Origin: an uncultured Mailhella sp.
Lineage (GTDB): Bacteria; Desulfobacterota; Desulfovibrionia; Desulfovibrionales; Desulfovibrionaceae
Direction: 5' to 3'
Assembly: GCA_910577155.1 (NCBI GenBank)
Contig: CAJTMS010000008.1
Location: 9,048 to 49,313, forward strand
DNA: 40,266 nt
Every line of letters starts with the position of its first letter. Within the stretch, counting starts at the first letter, position 1. Below, in pieces: positions 17,014-25,356 of this stretch. Below the pieces are notes generated by a model. That model was not told the DNA's origin and searched no databases. It was given only the letters and a program-made list of their open reading frames with translations. Position numbers and translations under genes: made by a program.

Positions 17014-17588
17014 TGCCATACCTCCAGATGGGTTAATGAAATCTATCGGATGAGTTTCCGATTTAATTTTGTTTTTACGATAAAACCTTATGCAGAGAAA
17101 AACTGCTTCTCTGCAATACCTTTACGTACAAGTACATTACAATAATTAAAGAATTTTGACAACATTTTTAAGAATATTTGTTAAAAAAACTGTCTTGTGA
17201 AAAGAATAACGTATGAATTTTAGAAAGTTAGAAGATTAAGAATAATTTTAACCTTGAAAAAACATTTTTTAATGCACATTAATTTTTTTGCAGGAATAAG
17301 GGACAGGAACTCTTTTTAAGCCGATTTTTTTCCGCTCATTCATGTATAATGAAAAACTTTGAAAAATGGCTGAAATAAAGGATTTGAAAGACTTGCTGCA
17401 AAAAGCGTGTATATTGATATGGAATAAAAAAAATAAAATTTTTCATTAAAGAGGTTTTAAAAAGGTTGTTTGTGAAAAATATAACGCTTATAATTAAGGA
17501 TGTTAGATGTAATTGCGTCTCTTTGCCTGCAAGGAATGATATTTTTTTTTGCCATTGGTCGTCTATGCGAAGTAATTTTTAAACACCA
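17014..17588 (-). promoter_or_regulatory. dsr upstream region with leader stem-loop and possible promoter
   Basis: This gap of about 570 nt between dsrA and the radical SAM gene has no convincing gene. On the minus strand, about 75 nt before the dsrA start, there is a perfect 9-bp stem TGCAGAGAA/TTCTCTGCA (plus 17091-17115), which would lie in the mRNA leader as a protective or regulatory hairpin. Upstream of it, TTGTCA (17157-17162) and TGTAAT (17136-17141) form a possible promoter, though the 15-base spacing is short. The rest is A/T-rich with no repeat family member seen. Confidence 0.4.
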
Positions 17589-18644
17589 TCAATAAATAAT
17601 CGTGATTTGTTCGGATTGTTCTTTATCAAAAATCATTGTTTCTAAAGGAATGATCCCAGCATACTTTTTTTTCAGCCAATTCTTCGTGCCGAAAAAACAG
17701 CCTTGTAAATGGGCAGGGATAAGGATTTGCCGAACAGGACAATTGGAATGTGCGAGAGTATCTTTAATTAATGAATAAAGAGTATAGCCCATGATATCAC
17801 TGCCAAGACTTGGGTGGCGCGGACCTGCCGCAAGATGTGCATCAAATTCCTGCTCCGGGGCTACGGTCAGGCGGATAACGGGTATCTTTGCCTTCCAAGC
17901 CATGGCAAGGGCATAGCCCAGCGTTTGTATGCATTGTTCGTTTGTCCATGGTGTGAATTTTTGGGCAAGAAAAAGTTTTGCAAGGGCTGTTCCTTCCGGC
18001 ACAAGGCAGGGATAAAAGCGAAGGCAATGGGGTTTTAAAGAAATGGCAGTTTCTGCGTCCTGTAAAAAGATTGCTTCCCCTTGTTCCGGTAAACCTGCCA
18101 TCAGCTGAATTCCCAGTTTAAAACCGTTTTTCAGCACAGTCTGACAGGCTTTTACGGCAGTTTCCCTTGTGTAGGCACGTTTGCTTTGGTTAAGAACTGT
18201 GTTGTCAAAGCTTTGTATGCCAAGCTCAATTAAATCAATGCCAATGACTTTGAGCTGCTGCAAACGGTCAGGGGCAAGGGCGTCAGGACGGGTGGAACAG
18301 CGTCCAAGCAGAGTAATACCTTTATCTTGAGCAAGTTGTTTGCAGTCTTTGAAAAAATCAAGACACAGGGAAAAATCCTTTTCATTAATCGCCGTGAATG
18401 TTCCTCCGTAAAATGCCATATCGATGACAGGGGATTGCGTTTTTACCAGAAAATCCGGGAAAATTATTTTTGCTTCGGCAATAGCTTTGGCAACACTTTG
18501 TTTTCCTTTCCCCGTTTGGCTTTCCTGTGCACAAAAAATACAGTGGTGGGGACAGCCCGCAAAAGGAATAAAAACGGGAAAAATTTTTCCGCGTTCCAGT
18601 TTAGGGTTGACGGCAAAGCAATGGCTTCTGCGGTTCTCATTCAT
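17589..18644 (-). CDS. Elp3-like radical SAM protein of unknown substrate
   Basis: Radical S-adenosylmethionine enzyme of 351 residues. The cluster-binding CX3CX2C motif is GCPHHCIFC near residue 40, followed by the SAM-contact MAFYGGTFTAI and the beta-strand motifs GRCSTRPD, IELGIQSFD and GIQLMAGLPEQ. The arrangement resembles the radical SAM half of Elp3/YhcC-type proteins, but there is no acetyltransferase domain. The ATG at 18644 (MNENRRSHCF) is used because longer starts would run over the divergent HIT gene start; its ribosome-binding site is weak. It stands alone and divergent from the HIT gene, so context does not reveal the substrate. Confidence 0.85.
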   Translation of the reverse strand: MNENRRSHCFAVNPKLERGKIFPVFIPFAGCPHHCIFCAQESQTGKGKQSVAKAIAEAKIIFPDFLVKTQSPVIDMAFYGGTFTAINEKDFSLCLDFFKDCKQLAQDKGITLLGRCSTRPDALAPDRLQQLKVIGIDLIELGIQSFDNTVLNQSKRAYTRETAVKACQTVLKNGFKLGIQLMAGLPEQGEAIFLQDAETAISLKPHCLRFYPCLVPEGTALAKLFLAQKFTPWTNEQCIQTLGYALAMAWKAKIPVIRLTVAPEQEFDAHLAAGPRHPSLGSDIMGYTLYSLIKDTLAHSNCPVRQILIPAHLQGCFFGTKNWLKKKYAGIIPLETMIFDKEQSEQITIIY

Positions 18645-18740
18645 TAAAAAATCCAAATTAAAAAAATTCCAAAAAAATACCTGTATTCTTGTGCACTCTT
18701 GTGCTATACCTTTGATAAAGGTATGCCGTACGGAGGAAAT

Positions 18741-19160
18741 ATGCAAGAAAAAGATTGTTTATTTTGTCGCATTATCAATGGTGATATTCCCAGTTCCAAA
18801 GTGTATGAAGACGAGTTTGTGTATGCTTTTTTAGATATTGCTCCCGGTTTTCCCGGGCATACTCTTATTGTGCCCAAAAAGCATTATAAGAATATTCTGG
18901 ATATGGATGCAAAGGAAACAAGTCATATTTTTGCTGCTGTTCAGAAAATTGCACCTGCCATGATGAAGGTGACCGGAGCAGAGGGCTTCCATGTTTTGCA
19001 AAATAACAACGAAGCGGCAGGGCAAACCGTGTTCCATACCCATTTTCATGTTATTCCCAGAAAAGCTGATGACGGCATGACTCTCTGGACACCGACTTCT
19101 TATGAAAACAAGGAAAAAATGCTTGAAATGGCTCAAAAAATCCGTAATGAAATACAATAA
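18741..19160 (+). CDS. HIT-family nucleotide hydrolase (HinT-like)
   Basis: Histidine-triad phosphoramidase or nucleotidyl hydrolase, usually acting on adenosine 5'-phosphoramidates or dinucleoside polyphosphates. The 140 residues start MQEKDCLFCRIINGDIPSSKVYED, with a CXXC zinc pair, then FPGHTLIVPKKHY, and the catalytic triad in QTVFHTHFHVIPR (H-X-H-X-H). The ATG follows CGGAGGAAAT, a strong site that rules out the upstream in-frame ATGs. It diverges from the radical SAM gene across a short gap. Confidence 0.94.
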   Translation: MQEKDCLFCRIINGDIPSSKVYEDEFVYAFLDIAPGFPGHTLIVPKKHYKNILDMDAKETSHIFAAVQKIAPAMMKVTGAEGFHVLQNNNEAAGQTVFHTHFHVIPRKADDGMTLWTPTSYENKEKMLEMAQKIRNEIQ

Positions 19161-19229
19161 CAATGCGTTGCCCGCATAAGGCGTTGTGTAAACAAAAAAT
19201 TCGTATCAATCGAAGATAAAGTTTTCACA

Positions 19230-19460
19230 TTTTGCTTATCTCTCCCGTGCTTTTCTGAAAGAAAAACATGTTGTGCACGGAATATGGGCGCTGCTTGCGG
19301 ATATATGGATAATGGCAGTGGAGCTGTTTTTTTTCATACTTGAAAGGTGCTGAAAAGGCGATAAAAAGCAAAAGAAAAGCGAAAGAAGCGCCGGGAAATA
19401 GTATAATTATATATAATAGTTATAAAATAACCCGTGGAGCAGAATAAAGCGAAATTTTAA
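19230..19460 (+). repeat. Degenerate family 1 element (copy E)
   Basis: The 377-nt gap between the HIT and HU/IHF genes (19161-19537) holds a faded relative of the MITE-like family. It has TTTTGCTTAT at the left, TTTTCTGAAAGAAAAACATG in the middle, TAATAGTTATAAAATAACC near the right, and AAAGCGAAATTTT at the right tip. Much of its interior does not match copies A-D. CCGTGC/GCACGG forms a long-range stem here. No clear sigma-70 promoter for the next gene could be fixed in the gap. Confidence 0.4.
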
Positions 19461-19537
19461 TTTTTTTCAAAATTTGCAAAATTTAACTTGCAAAATAAGA
19501 TTGTTATGCGTATTAAAAAAGCAATTCGGAGGTTCAC

Positions 19538-19834
19538 ATGAATAAAGCATTAACCAAAGCAGATATTGTCGAATCAATCTATGCGCAAACTGAGAAAAAC
19601 AGAGCAGAAGTTAAAAATATTGTTGAAACATTGCTTACTCTTATGAAGCAATCCATTAAAAAAGATCATGCTCTTTTGATTAGCGGTTTTGGCAAATTCG
19701 AAGCATACGACAAAAAAGCCCGTAAGGGACGTAACCCTCAAACCAATGCTTCTATTACCCTTCCTCCCCGTAAAGTTGTTGTATTTCGCTTATCCCGCAA
19801 ATTTCGTGCTGAGCTCAACGGCGAAGAAGCATAG
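19538..19834 (+). CDS. HU/IHF-family DNA-bending protein
   Basis: Histone-like DNA-bending protein of 98 residues, acting as a dimer. It has LTKADIVESIY at the N-terminus, the SGFGKFEAYDKKARKGRNPQT segment with the beta-arm that includes the minor-groove Pro (LPPRKVVVFRLSRKFR). The long arm and RKGRNPQT fit IHF-alpha or HU equally; IHF would matter here because sigma-54 promoters commonly use it. The GGAGG site seven bases before the ATG is strong. A good terminator follows. Confidence 0.94.
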   Translation: MNKALTKADIVESIYAQTEKNRAEVKNIVETLLTLMKQSIKKDHALLISGFGKFEAYDKKARKGRNPQTNASITLPPRKVVVFRLSRKFRAELNGEEA

Positions 19835-19861
19835 TTTATTTTTGTGCAAAAACTTTGAAAT

Positions 19862-19887
19862 AAGTGCGTTTTGACGCACTTTTTTTT
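19862..19887 (+). terminator. Terminator of the HU/IHF gene
   Basis: Stem AAGTGCG/CGCACTT with a six-base TTTTGA loop, directly followed by a U-run, 28 nt after the stop codon. Confidence 0.93.
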
Positions 19888-19963
19888 GTTTAAAAAAACT
19901 TTATTTTTTATCCTCTCTTTTCTATTTACTTTACTCTTTTTGGAATACATTGAGCAATAATTC

Positions 19964-19991
19964 TTGACTAGTGAGGATTATCTGATATCAT
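19964..19991 (+). promoter_or_regulatory. Sigma-70 promoter of the fic gene
   Basis: TTGACT at 19964-19969 and TATCAT at 19986-19991 each match consensus at five of six positions, with a 16-base spacer. Transcription would start near 19998, inside the first unit of the 10-bp repeat array, so the array forms the initially transcribed region and 5' leader of fic. It lies after the HU/IHF terminator, so fic is an independent unit. Confidence 0.72.
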
Positions 19992-20057
19992 CTAGGAACA
20001 TCTAGGAACATCTAGGAACATCTAGGAACATCTAGGAACATCTAGGAACATCTAGGG
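19991..20057 (+). repeat. 10-bp direct repeat array (TCTAGGAACA x6.7) before fic
   Basis: Six perfect, unspaced copies of TCTAGGAACA (19991-20050) and a seventh partial copy TCTAGGG. The array begins at the last base of the -10 box and ends 16 nt before the fic ATG. A 10-bp period puts every unit on the same DNA face, which suits cooperative protein binding; perfect identity suggests recent expansion by slippage. Each unit contains CTAG, a tetranucleotide usually rare in bacterial DNA. Changing copy number would move nothing in frame but would lengthen the leader. Confidence 0.97.
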
Positions 20058-20073
20058 CTATTTAAGGATAGAT

Positions 20074-21147
20074 ATGATACGAATAAATGATATTGTTATC
20101 ACAACTGATTTGTTAAATAAAATAGCTGAGATAGATAGGTTTAATAGTTCATGGATCGGGGATGGGCTGGAACTTTCGCCTGCGGAACTTACAAGCATGA
20201 AAAGGCTTGCTACCATTGAATCTGTGGGGTCTTCCAACAGAATTGAAGGCAACAAAATGACGGACGCTGAAATTGAAGAGCTGTTCAGCCATGTTGATAA
20301 AAAATCTTTTTGTTCCCGTGATGAGGAAGAAGTTGCAGGCTATTCTGACTTGCTGAATACGGTTTTTGAAAATTATGAAGATATCCGCCTCACGGAAAAT
20401 TATATCAAGCAGCTGCACAAAATTCTTCTAAAATATTCCCAAAAAGATGAACGCCACCGGGGAGAATATAAAACGGCTTCCAATAGAGTTGCAGCATACG
20501 ATGCGGCAGGCAGAGAAATCGGGATAATTTTTGAGACTGCTGCGCCCTTTGATACGCCGCGGCTCATGCGGGAGCTGCTGCAGTGGACAAATGATACCTT
20601 TGCGGACAAATCTCTCCACCCTCTTCTCACGATAGGGGTGTTTATTGTCCATTTCTTAGCGATACACCCCTTTGCAGACGGGAATGGACGCTTGTCACGG
20701 GCGCTGACCATTCTTTTAATGCTCAAAAATAAGTATGGCTATATGCCCTATGCTTCTGTGGAATCAATTATTGAGGCGAGTAAAGACGCCTATTACAGAT
20801 CTCTCCATAATACGCAAAAAACAATAGGACAGGAAAAAACGGATTACGAACCATGGCTGTCGTTTTTTATCACTGCTTTGCAAAAACAAAAAAGGGTATT
20901 GGAAGAGAAAATAAAAACTTTGCGCAAATCAAATGCCGGTCAATTGTCGCCAATGCGGTTATCTCCGACTGCACGGGAAATTTTGGCTTCGTTTGCTGAA
21001 AAAGACGAATTAACCATGGCTGAACTTATTGAAAAAACCAAGAAAAATGCAGGCACAATAAGAAAATCCGTGCAGCACCTTGTGAAAAAAGGTTTTCTCA
21101 TTAAAATGGGCACAACGCAGGGCGCTTCCTATATGCTGAAAAAATAA
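20074..21147 (+). CDS. Fic-domain AMP transferase, class II, with C-terminal winged helix
   Basis: Predicted protein AMPylator (or related nucleotidyl transferase) of 357 residues. The catalytic FIC motif HPFADGNGR is at residues 198-206, complete with His198, the phosphate-binding GNGR and flanking Arg. The inhibitory helix motif (S/T)xxxE(G/N) occurs N-terminally as SNRIEG, residues 54-59, which makes it a self-inhibited class II enzyme. A Fic_N-like region precedes it. The last 70 residues (LSPTAREILASF ... GTIRKSVQHLVKKGFLIK) are a winged helix, so the protein may bind DNA, possibly its own repeat array. The ATG follows AAGGA. No separate antitoxin gene adjoins it. The target is unknown. 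Confidence 0.92.
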   Translation: MIRINDIVITTDLLNKIAEIDRFNSSWIGDGLELSPAELTSMKRLATIESVGSSNRIEGNKMTDAEIEELFSHVDKKSFCSRDEEEVAGYSDLLNTVFENYEDIRLTENYIKQLHKILLKYSQKDERHRGEYKTASNRVAAYDAAGREIGIIFETAAPFDTPRLMRELLQWTNDTFADKSLHPLLTIGVFIVHFLAIHPFADGNGRLSRALTILLMLKNKYGYMPYASVESIIEASKDAYYRSLHNTQKTIGQEKTDYEPWLSFFITALQKQKRVLEEKIKTLRKSNAGQLSPMRLSPTAREILASFAEKDELTMAELIEKTKKNAGTIRKSVQHLVKKGFLIKMGTTQGASYMLKK

Positions 21148-21166
21148 TGCTGCCTGTCTTTATTGA

Positions 21167-21196
21167 AAGCCTCACCGCGTGCGTGGGGCTTTTTTA
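21167..21196 (+). terminator. Terminator of fic
   Basis: Stem AAGCCTCAC/GTGGGGCTT (one G-U pair) with a CGCGTGC loop, then a U-run, 20 nt after the fic stop. Confidence 0.9.
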
Positions 21197-21312
21197 TATT
21201 AAAAGCTGAAAAGGAGTGAGAGAATTCGATAGAAAAAAGGCAGGATTAGGTCTTCAAAAATGACAGAAAAAAGGAATACTGAAAGCATAGAAACTTTTTG
21301 GAGGAAAGCAAA

Positions 21313-22350
21313 ATGCGTATGAACGGAATAAAAAAATCCTGTGCGGTCTTGTGGCAGTGAGCATGTTCTGTGCATGGGGAGAAAAGGCTATGGCAAAAGA
21401 CGTATTGACCCCAAAACAAAAAATATTGTCCTTATTTCTGCTTATACGGCGAAAAGCGATTTGGAAAATTTGGAAAAAGCCATGCCCGCGGCCTAGACGA
21501 GGGCTTGACAGTCAATGAAATTAAAGAGGTGTTGGTGCAGGCCTATGCGTATTGCGGTTTTCCCAAAAGTTTGAATGGACTGACGACTTTTAAAAAAGTT
21601 ATGGACGCCCGTAGCGGCAAAAACGACAAAATGGGCGAAGAAGGAAAGGTTTTGCCGAAGGAAACGGATAAATTTGCCTATGGCGACGATGTACAGTTTG
21701 CGCTGACAGGCAAGCGTTACAAAGGCGGCATTTTTGATTTTGCCCCTGCCATTGACCAGTACTTAAAAGAACACTTGTTCGCAGATATTTTTGCACGGGG
21801 CATGCTGAATTTTCAGGAACGCGAAGTGGCAACCATCGCCATTCTTTCCACTTTGCAAACCGTACCAGCCCAGCTCAATTCCCATATTAACACAGGCAAG
21901 CATAATGGCTTGACCGATGAACAGATAGGGGAAATCTTAACATTAACAAGTGAAGTTTATAAAGGCGGTGATTTTGGGCTTGGTGAAGAAAATACCGGAC
22001 TGGCAAAATATTTTAGCGGCAAATGTTATGTAAATCCTTTGACAAAGGACGGCGTGCGTTCAACCAATGTAACCTTTGAGCCAACTTGTAGAAATAACTG
22101 GCATATTCACCATAAAGGCGGATAAATCCTTTTGGTCACGGAAGGCAGAGGCTATTATCAGGAATGGAGCAAGGAAGCACAGGAGCTCAAAGCCGGTGAT
22201 GTGGTTAATATTCCTGCGGAAGTTAAACATTGGCACGGTGCAGCCAAGGACAGCTGGTTTTCTCATATTGCCCTTTCTGTCCCTGCAGAAGGTGCTTCAA
22301 CCGAATGGCTGGAAGAAGTGTCTGACGCAGAATATGCAAAGTTAAAATAA
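21313..22350 (+). pseudogene. Broken carboxymuconolactone decarboxylase-cupin gene with signal peptide
   Basis: A GGAGGAAAG site and ATG at 21313 open a secreted protein whose frames must be pieced together. MRMNGIKK shifts frame at an A-run into ILCGLVAVSMFCAWGEKAMA (signal peptide), shifts at a second A-run into NIVLISAYTAKSDLENLEKAM, and again into RGLDEGLTVNEIKEVLVQAY. The CMD-like alkylhydroperoxidase-fold region then runs to HIHHKGG. An in-frame TAA (22123-22125) replaces the Gln expected in the cupin motif GGQILLVTEG; the cupin continues to 22350 with KHWHGA intact. Three single-base shifts and one nonsense change make function unlikely. Intact relatives are secreted anaerobe proteins of unsettled function. 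Confidence 0.88.
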
Positions 22351-22413
22351 ACAGAGCAGTTCCGTAAATAATTACAAATAATTTTTATCAAATTTATAAT
22401 AAAGCTTAAAAAT

Positions 22414-22592
22414 TTTTGCTCTGTTATAGAAAACGGTTGATAATCAATCAGTTATAAAATGTGTATTCTTGTTTTTCTGAAAGAAAAACAAGCACTGTGG
22501 GGGTATGGGGAAATCATTTCCCCCATAAAAAGAAAATTTTATAATTATCTTTTGTAGTTATAAAATTAACCTGATACTAAAACAAAGCAAAA
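22414..22592 (+). repeat. MITE-like element family 1, copy B (short form)
   Basis: Inverted ends TTTTGCTCTGTTATAGAAAA and the complement of TGATACTAAAACAAAGCAAA; the tips extend as perfect AAAAATTTTTGCT on both sides. Inside are the GTTTTTCTGAAAGAAAAAC hairpin and a GGGGAAATCATTTCCCC palindrome with no inner module. The element sits between two broken genes. With the family 2 element that follows, it accounts for most of the 442-nt gap. Confidence 0.85.
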
Positions 22593-22607
22593 ATTTTTGT
22601 AAAGAGG

Positions 22608-22764
22608 TGCGGGGGAAGAAACTTTTTAGAGGCGCCGAATGGCGGCTATTTCTCCTACGCCGAGTTTACGGGGCTTGCGGCAGCCGTTGTCAGCTTTGTT
22701 GACTTACGGATAACGACAGCAGAGAGAAAGAAACGGACAGCAGAGAGAAAAGTTTTCCCCCGCA
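22608..22764 (+). repeat. MITE-like element family 2, copy 1
   Basis: Bounded by TGCGGGGGAAGAAACTTTT at left and AAAAGTTTTCCCCCGCA at right, near-perfect inverted repeats. The interior carries a GCCGTTGTCAGC...TTGAC hairpin followed by ACAGCAGAGAG twice (the second after AAAGAAACGG). The same outer design with a different internal hairpin is present in reverse at 28.6 kb. It begins 15 nt after copy B of family 1 and ends 28 nt before the next gene. Confidence 0.72.
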
Positions 22765-22792
22765 TAAAAACAAACCGGAAGCCGGAGGAACG

Positions 22793-23771
22793 ATGAAAAC
22801 ACGGAAACTGGGCAATTTGGAAGTTTCGGAAGTGGGGCTCGGGTGCATGGGCATGCACCATGCGTACGGAGCGCCCCGTGATGAAAAGGAAATGGTGAAC
22901 CTTATTCATAAGGCAGTTGATTTAGGCATTACTTTCTTTGATACAGCGGAAATTTATGAAGCAAAAGGACAGCCCCACGGCAATGAAATCCTCGTGGGAA
23001 AAGCTTTTGCTCCTTATCGCAGTCAGGTGAAAATTGCCACAAAATTTGGTTTGGCGTCCAATGCCGACCGTACGCTTTTGGCTGACAGCCGCAAAGAAAC
23101 GATCCGAAAATCTGTGGAAGGCAGTTTAAAACATCTTGGCATAGAGTGTATTGATTTATATTATCAGCACAGGGTTGATCCAAAAGTTCCTTTGGAGGAA
23201 GTTGCTTTATGCATGGCTGATTATAAAGGAAGGGAAAATTTCCCATTGGGGCATGAGAGAGGCAAATGCCGAGCAAATTCGCAGCGCGCATGCCGTCTGC
23301 CCTTTGGCTGCCGTGCAAAACCGCTATTCCATGATGACAAGGGGCTGGGAAGAAACGGTTTTTCCTGTGTGCGAAGAGCTTGGAATTGGCTATGTTGCAT
23401 TCAGTCCTCTGGCAAACGGTTTTTTATCAGGAGCGTATGATAAAAAATCCACCTTTGACAAGGATACGGATTTTCGCAGTTTCCTCCCGCAATTCCAGCC
23501 TGAAAATATGGACGCTCACCAAGTTCTTTTGGATTTACTGGAACAATTTGCAAAAGCCAAAAATGCCTCCAAAGCATAAATTTCCCTTGCATGGATTTTG
23601 GCTCAGCGTCCTTTTCTTGTTCCTATTTTCGGCACAACCAAAGAAGAACGCTTGCTTGAAAATGCAGGTTCTGTTAACGTACATTTTACCCATGAAGAAT
23701 TGACTGCTCTCAATGACGCACTGAGCCATATAGAAATAAAAGGCGTCTATATGGGAGCAAAAACAAAATAG
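22793..23771 (+). pseudogene. Broken aldo/keto reductase gene
   Basis: The product starts MKTRKLGNLEVSEVGLGCMGM and keeps the AKR landmarks FFDTAEIY (catalytic Asp and Tyr), KIATKFG (Lys) and DLYYQHRVDP (His). A single-base frameshift near 23220-23240 breaks it between CMADYKG and KEGKISHWG. The continuation VQNRYSMM, GYVAFSPLANGFLSG follows in the new frame. An in-frame TAA at 23577-23579 replaces the Gln expected in NASKA-Q-ISLAWILAQ, after which PIFGTTKEERL and the C-terminus run to TAG at 23771. Two lesions in about 330 codons indicate a recently inactivated NADPH-dependent reductase. Confidence 0.88.
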
Positions 23772-23781
23772 GAATGTTAAC

Positions 23782-24414
23782 ATGAAAGTTTTGCTGGTGA
23801 ACGGCTCTCCCCATGAAAAAGGCTGTACCTTTACGGCGCTGACGGAAATTGCCGCAACCCTTAATCAGGAAGGTATAGATACGGAATTTTTTTACATTGG
23901 CACAGCCCCCATTGCTCCCTGCAAGGCATGCCGTGCCTGTGCAAAACTGGGACACTGCGTTGTTGATGATAAAGTAAATATATTCCTTGAAAGAGCAAAA
24001 ACAGCCGACGGCTATGTATTTGGTTCACCTGTCCATTATGCGTCTGCGTCAGGAGTGATTGTTCCCTTTTTAGACAGAGCGTTTTTTGCGGATTATTTGT
24101 CAGGAACAAATACCTTTCCGCATAAACCTGCCACAGCCGTTGTTTCTGCCCGCCGCGCAGGCACTACCGCAACCATTGACCAGCTGAATAAATATTTCCA
24201 AATTACGCAAATGCCTGTTATTTCAGGAAGATATTGGAATATGGTGCACGGGCATACCCCTGAGGACGTTAGACAGGATTTGGAAGGCATGCAGAATATG
24301 CGCATGCTTGCCAGAAATTTTGCCTATCATTTGAAATGCAGGGAAGCTGCGGAGAAAACAGGTATTTTCCCGCCAAAAGACGAAGAAGTTGTCTATACAA
24401 ATTTCATTCGTTAA
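23782..24414 (+). CDS. Flavodoxin-fold NAD(P)H:FMN / iron-sulfur flavoprotein reductase
   Basis: The 210 residues begin MKVLLVNGSPHEKGCTFTAL, the FMN-phosphate loop of the NADPH-dependent FMN reductase group. A Cys cluster, CKACRACAKLGHC, follows at about 48-60 and resembles that of iron-sulfur flavoproteins, suggesting a [4Fe-4S] cluster. GYVFGSPVHYASASG is the second FMN loop. It may reduce flavins, quinones or small xenobiotics. It is the only intact gene of a trio with the CMD-cupin and AKR pseudogenes, ten bases downstream of the AKR stop, and has a weak ribosome-binding site (GGAATGTTAAC). Confidence 0.88.
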   Translation: MKVLLVNGSPHEKGCTFTALTEIAATLNQEGIDTEFFYIGTAPIAPCKACRACAKLGHCVVDDKVNIFLERAKTADGYVFGSPVHYASASGVIVPFLDRAFFADYLSGTNTFPHKPATAVVSARRAGTTATIDQLNKYFQITQMPVISGRYWNMVHGHTPEDVRQDLEGMQNMRMLARNFAYHLKCREAAEKTGIFPPKDEEVVYTNFIR

Positions 24415-24442
24415 AACGCCGTACATATATTCCTCATAAAAT

Positions 24443-24480
24443 AAAACCTGCTGCATGTCGTGTCGGCAGGTTTTCTTTTT
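24443..24480 (+). terminator. Terminator before kdsA
   Basis: Stem AAAACCTGC/GCAGGTTTT with a 14-base loop and a following U-rich run. It separates the reductase gene from the LPS operon. Confidence 0.85.
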
Positions 24481-24540
24481 TCCGAAATTTTGGGGTTTTA
24501 CAAAAAATTATTTTTTCGCTATATTCGAAGAAAGGAAAAG

Positions 24541-25353
24541 ATGATGAATAATACAGTATATACAAAATTAAAACAGGGGCATTTTATTTTTGCAGGACCT
24601 TGTGCTTTGGAAGAGTACGGCATGGCGCTGGAAGTTGCCCATAAAGTCAAAGAAGTTGCCGAAACGTTCCGGCTGACGGCTGTTTTTAAAAGTTCTTTTG
24701 ACAAGGCAAACAGAACCTCTGCCAAAGGATTTCGCGGGCACGGCATGGCAAAGGGGCTGGAATGGCTTGCAAAAATAAAGGAAGAAACGGGCTTGCCTGT
24801 TGTTACCGATATCCACTTGCCCGAACAGGCGGAACCGGTGGCACAGGTCGCTGACGTCCTGCAAATTCCTGCTTTTTTATGCAGGCAGACTGATTTGCTG
24901 GAAGCTGCCGCCAAAACAAAAGCCGTTATCAACGTGAAAAAAGGGCAGTTCCTTGCCCCATGGGATATGGAGCAGGTTAAAAACAAACTCGTCAGTTTCG
25001 GCAATGAGAATATTTTGCTGACGGAACGGGGAGCCAGCTTTGGCTATAATAACTTGGTGGTGGATTTTCGTTCCCTGCCCATTATGCAAAAAATGGGTGT
25101 GCCGGTTATTTTTGATGCAACCCATTCTGTGCAGCTGCCCGGCGGACAGGGCACATCTTCCGGCGGACAGCGGGAATTTATTGCGGGGCTTGCACGGGCT
25201 GCCGCTGCCATGGGTGTGAACGGAATATTTTTTGAAACACATCCCAATCCGGAAAAAGCCCTTTGTGACGGTCCAAACAGTTTGCCTTTGGCACAATTTG
25301 AGCAAATGGTCGGCGAACTGGTACAGATTTGGAATATTCCCACCGCGCTGTAG
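24541..25353 (+). CDS. kdsA: 3-deoxy-8-phosphooctulonate synthase (Kdo-8-P synthase)
   Basis: Condenses arabinose 5-phosphate with phosphoenolpyruvate to Kdo 8-phosphate, the committed step to the LPS inner core. The 270-residue chain shows FIFAGPCALEE, FKSSFDKANRTS, CRQTDLL, NVKKGQFLAPW, DATHSVQLPGGQG and FFETHPNPE. The Cys of AGPCALE stands where metal-independent enzymes such as that of E. coli have Asn, so this is probably a metal-dependent type. The ATG at 24541 follows AAAGGAAAAG. It leads the operon kdsA-kdsC-lptC-repeat protein-lptA-lptB with gaps of 3 nt or overlaps. Confidence 0.97.
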   Translation: MMNNTVYTKLKQGHFIFAGPCALEEYGMALEVAHKVKEVAETFRLTAVFKSSFDKANRTSAKGFRGHGMAKGLEWLAKIKEETGLPVVTDIHLPEQAEPVAQVADVLQIPAFLCRQTDLLEAAAKTKAVINVKKGQFLAPWDMEQVKNKLVSFGNENILLTERGASFGYNNLVVDFRSLPIMQKMGVPVIFDATHSVQLPGGQGTSSGGQREFIAGLARAAAAMGVNGIFFETHPNPEKALCDGPNSLPLAQFEQMVGELVQIWNIPTAL

Positions 25354-25356
25354 GAT

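Noticed and set aside
19980..20060. The 10-bp array as a CRISPR
   Set aside because: Units are ten bases with no spacers, and there are no cas genes; it is a plain tandem array.
20074..21147. Fic as half of a classical toxin-antitoxin pair
   Set aside because: The inhibitory motif is inside the same protein (class II) and there is no small antitoxin gene beside it.
21505..22350. TAA read as Gln (recoding) in the CMD-cupin and AKR genes
   Set aside because: Both genes also have frameshifts, and intact neighbours use TAA as a normal stop (for example kdsA-side genes, engB and lpxI-region elements), so decay is simpler.
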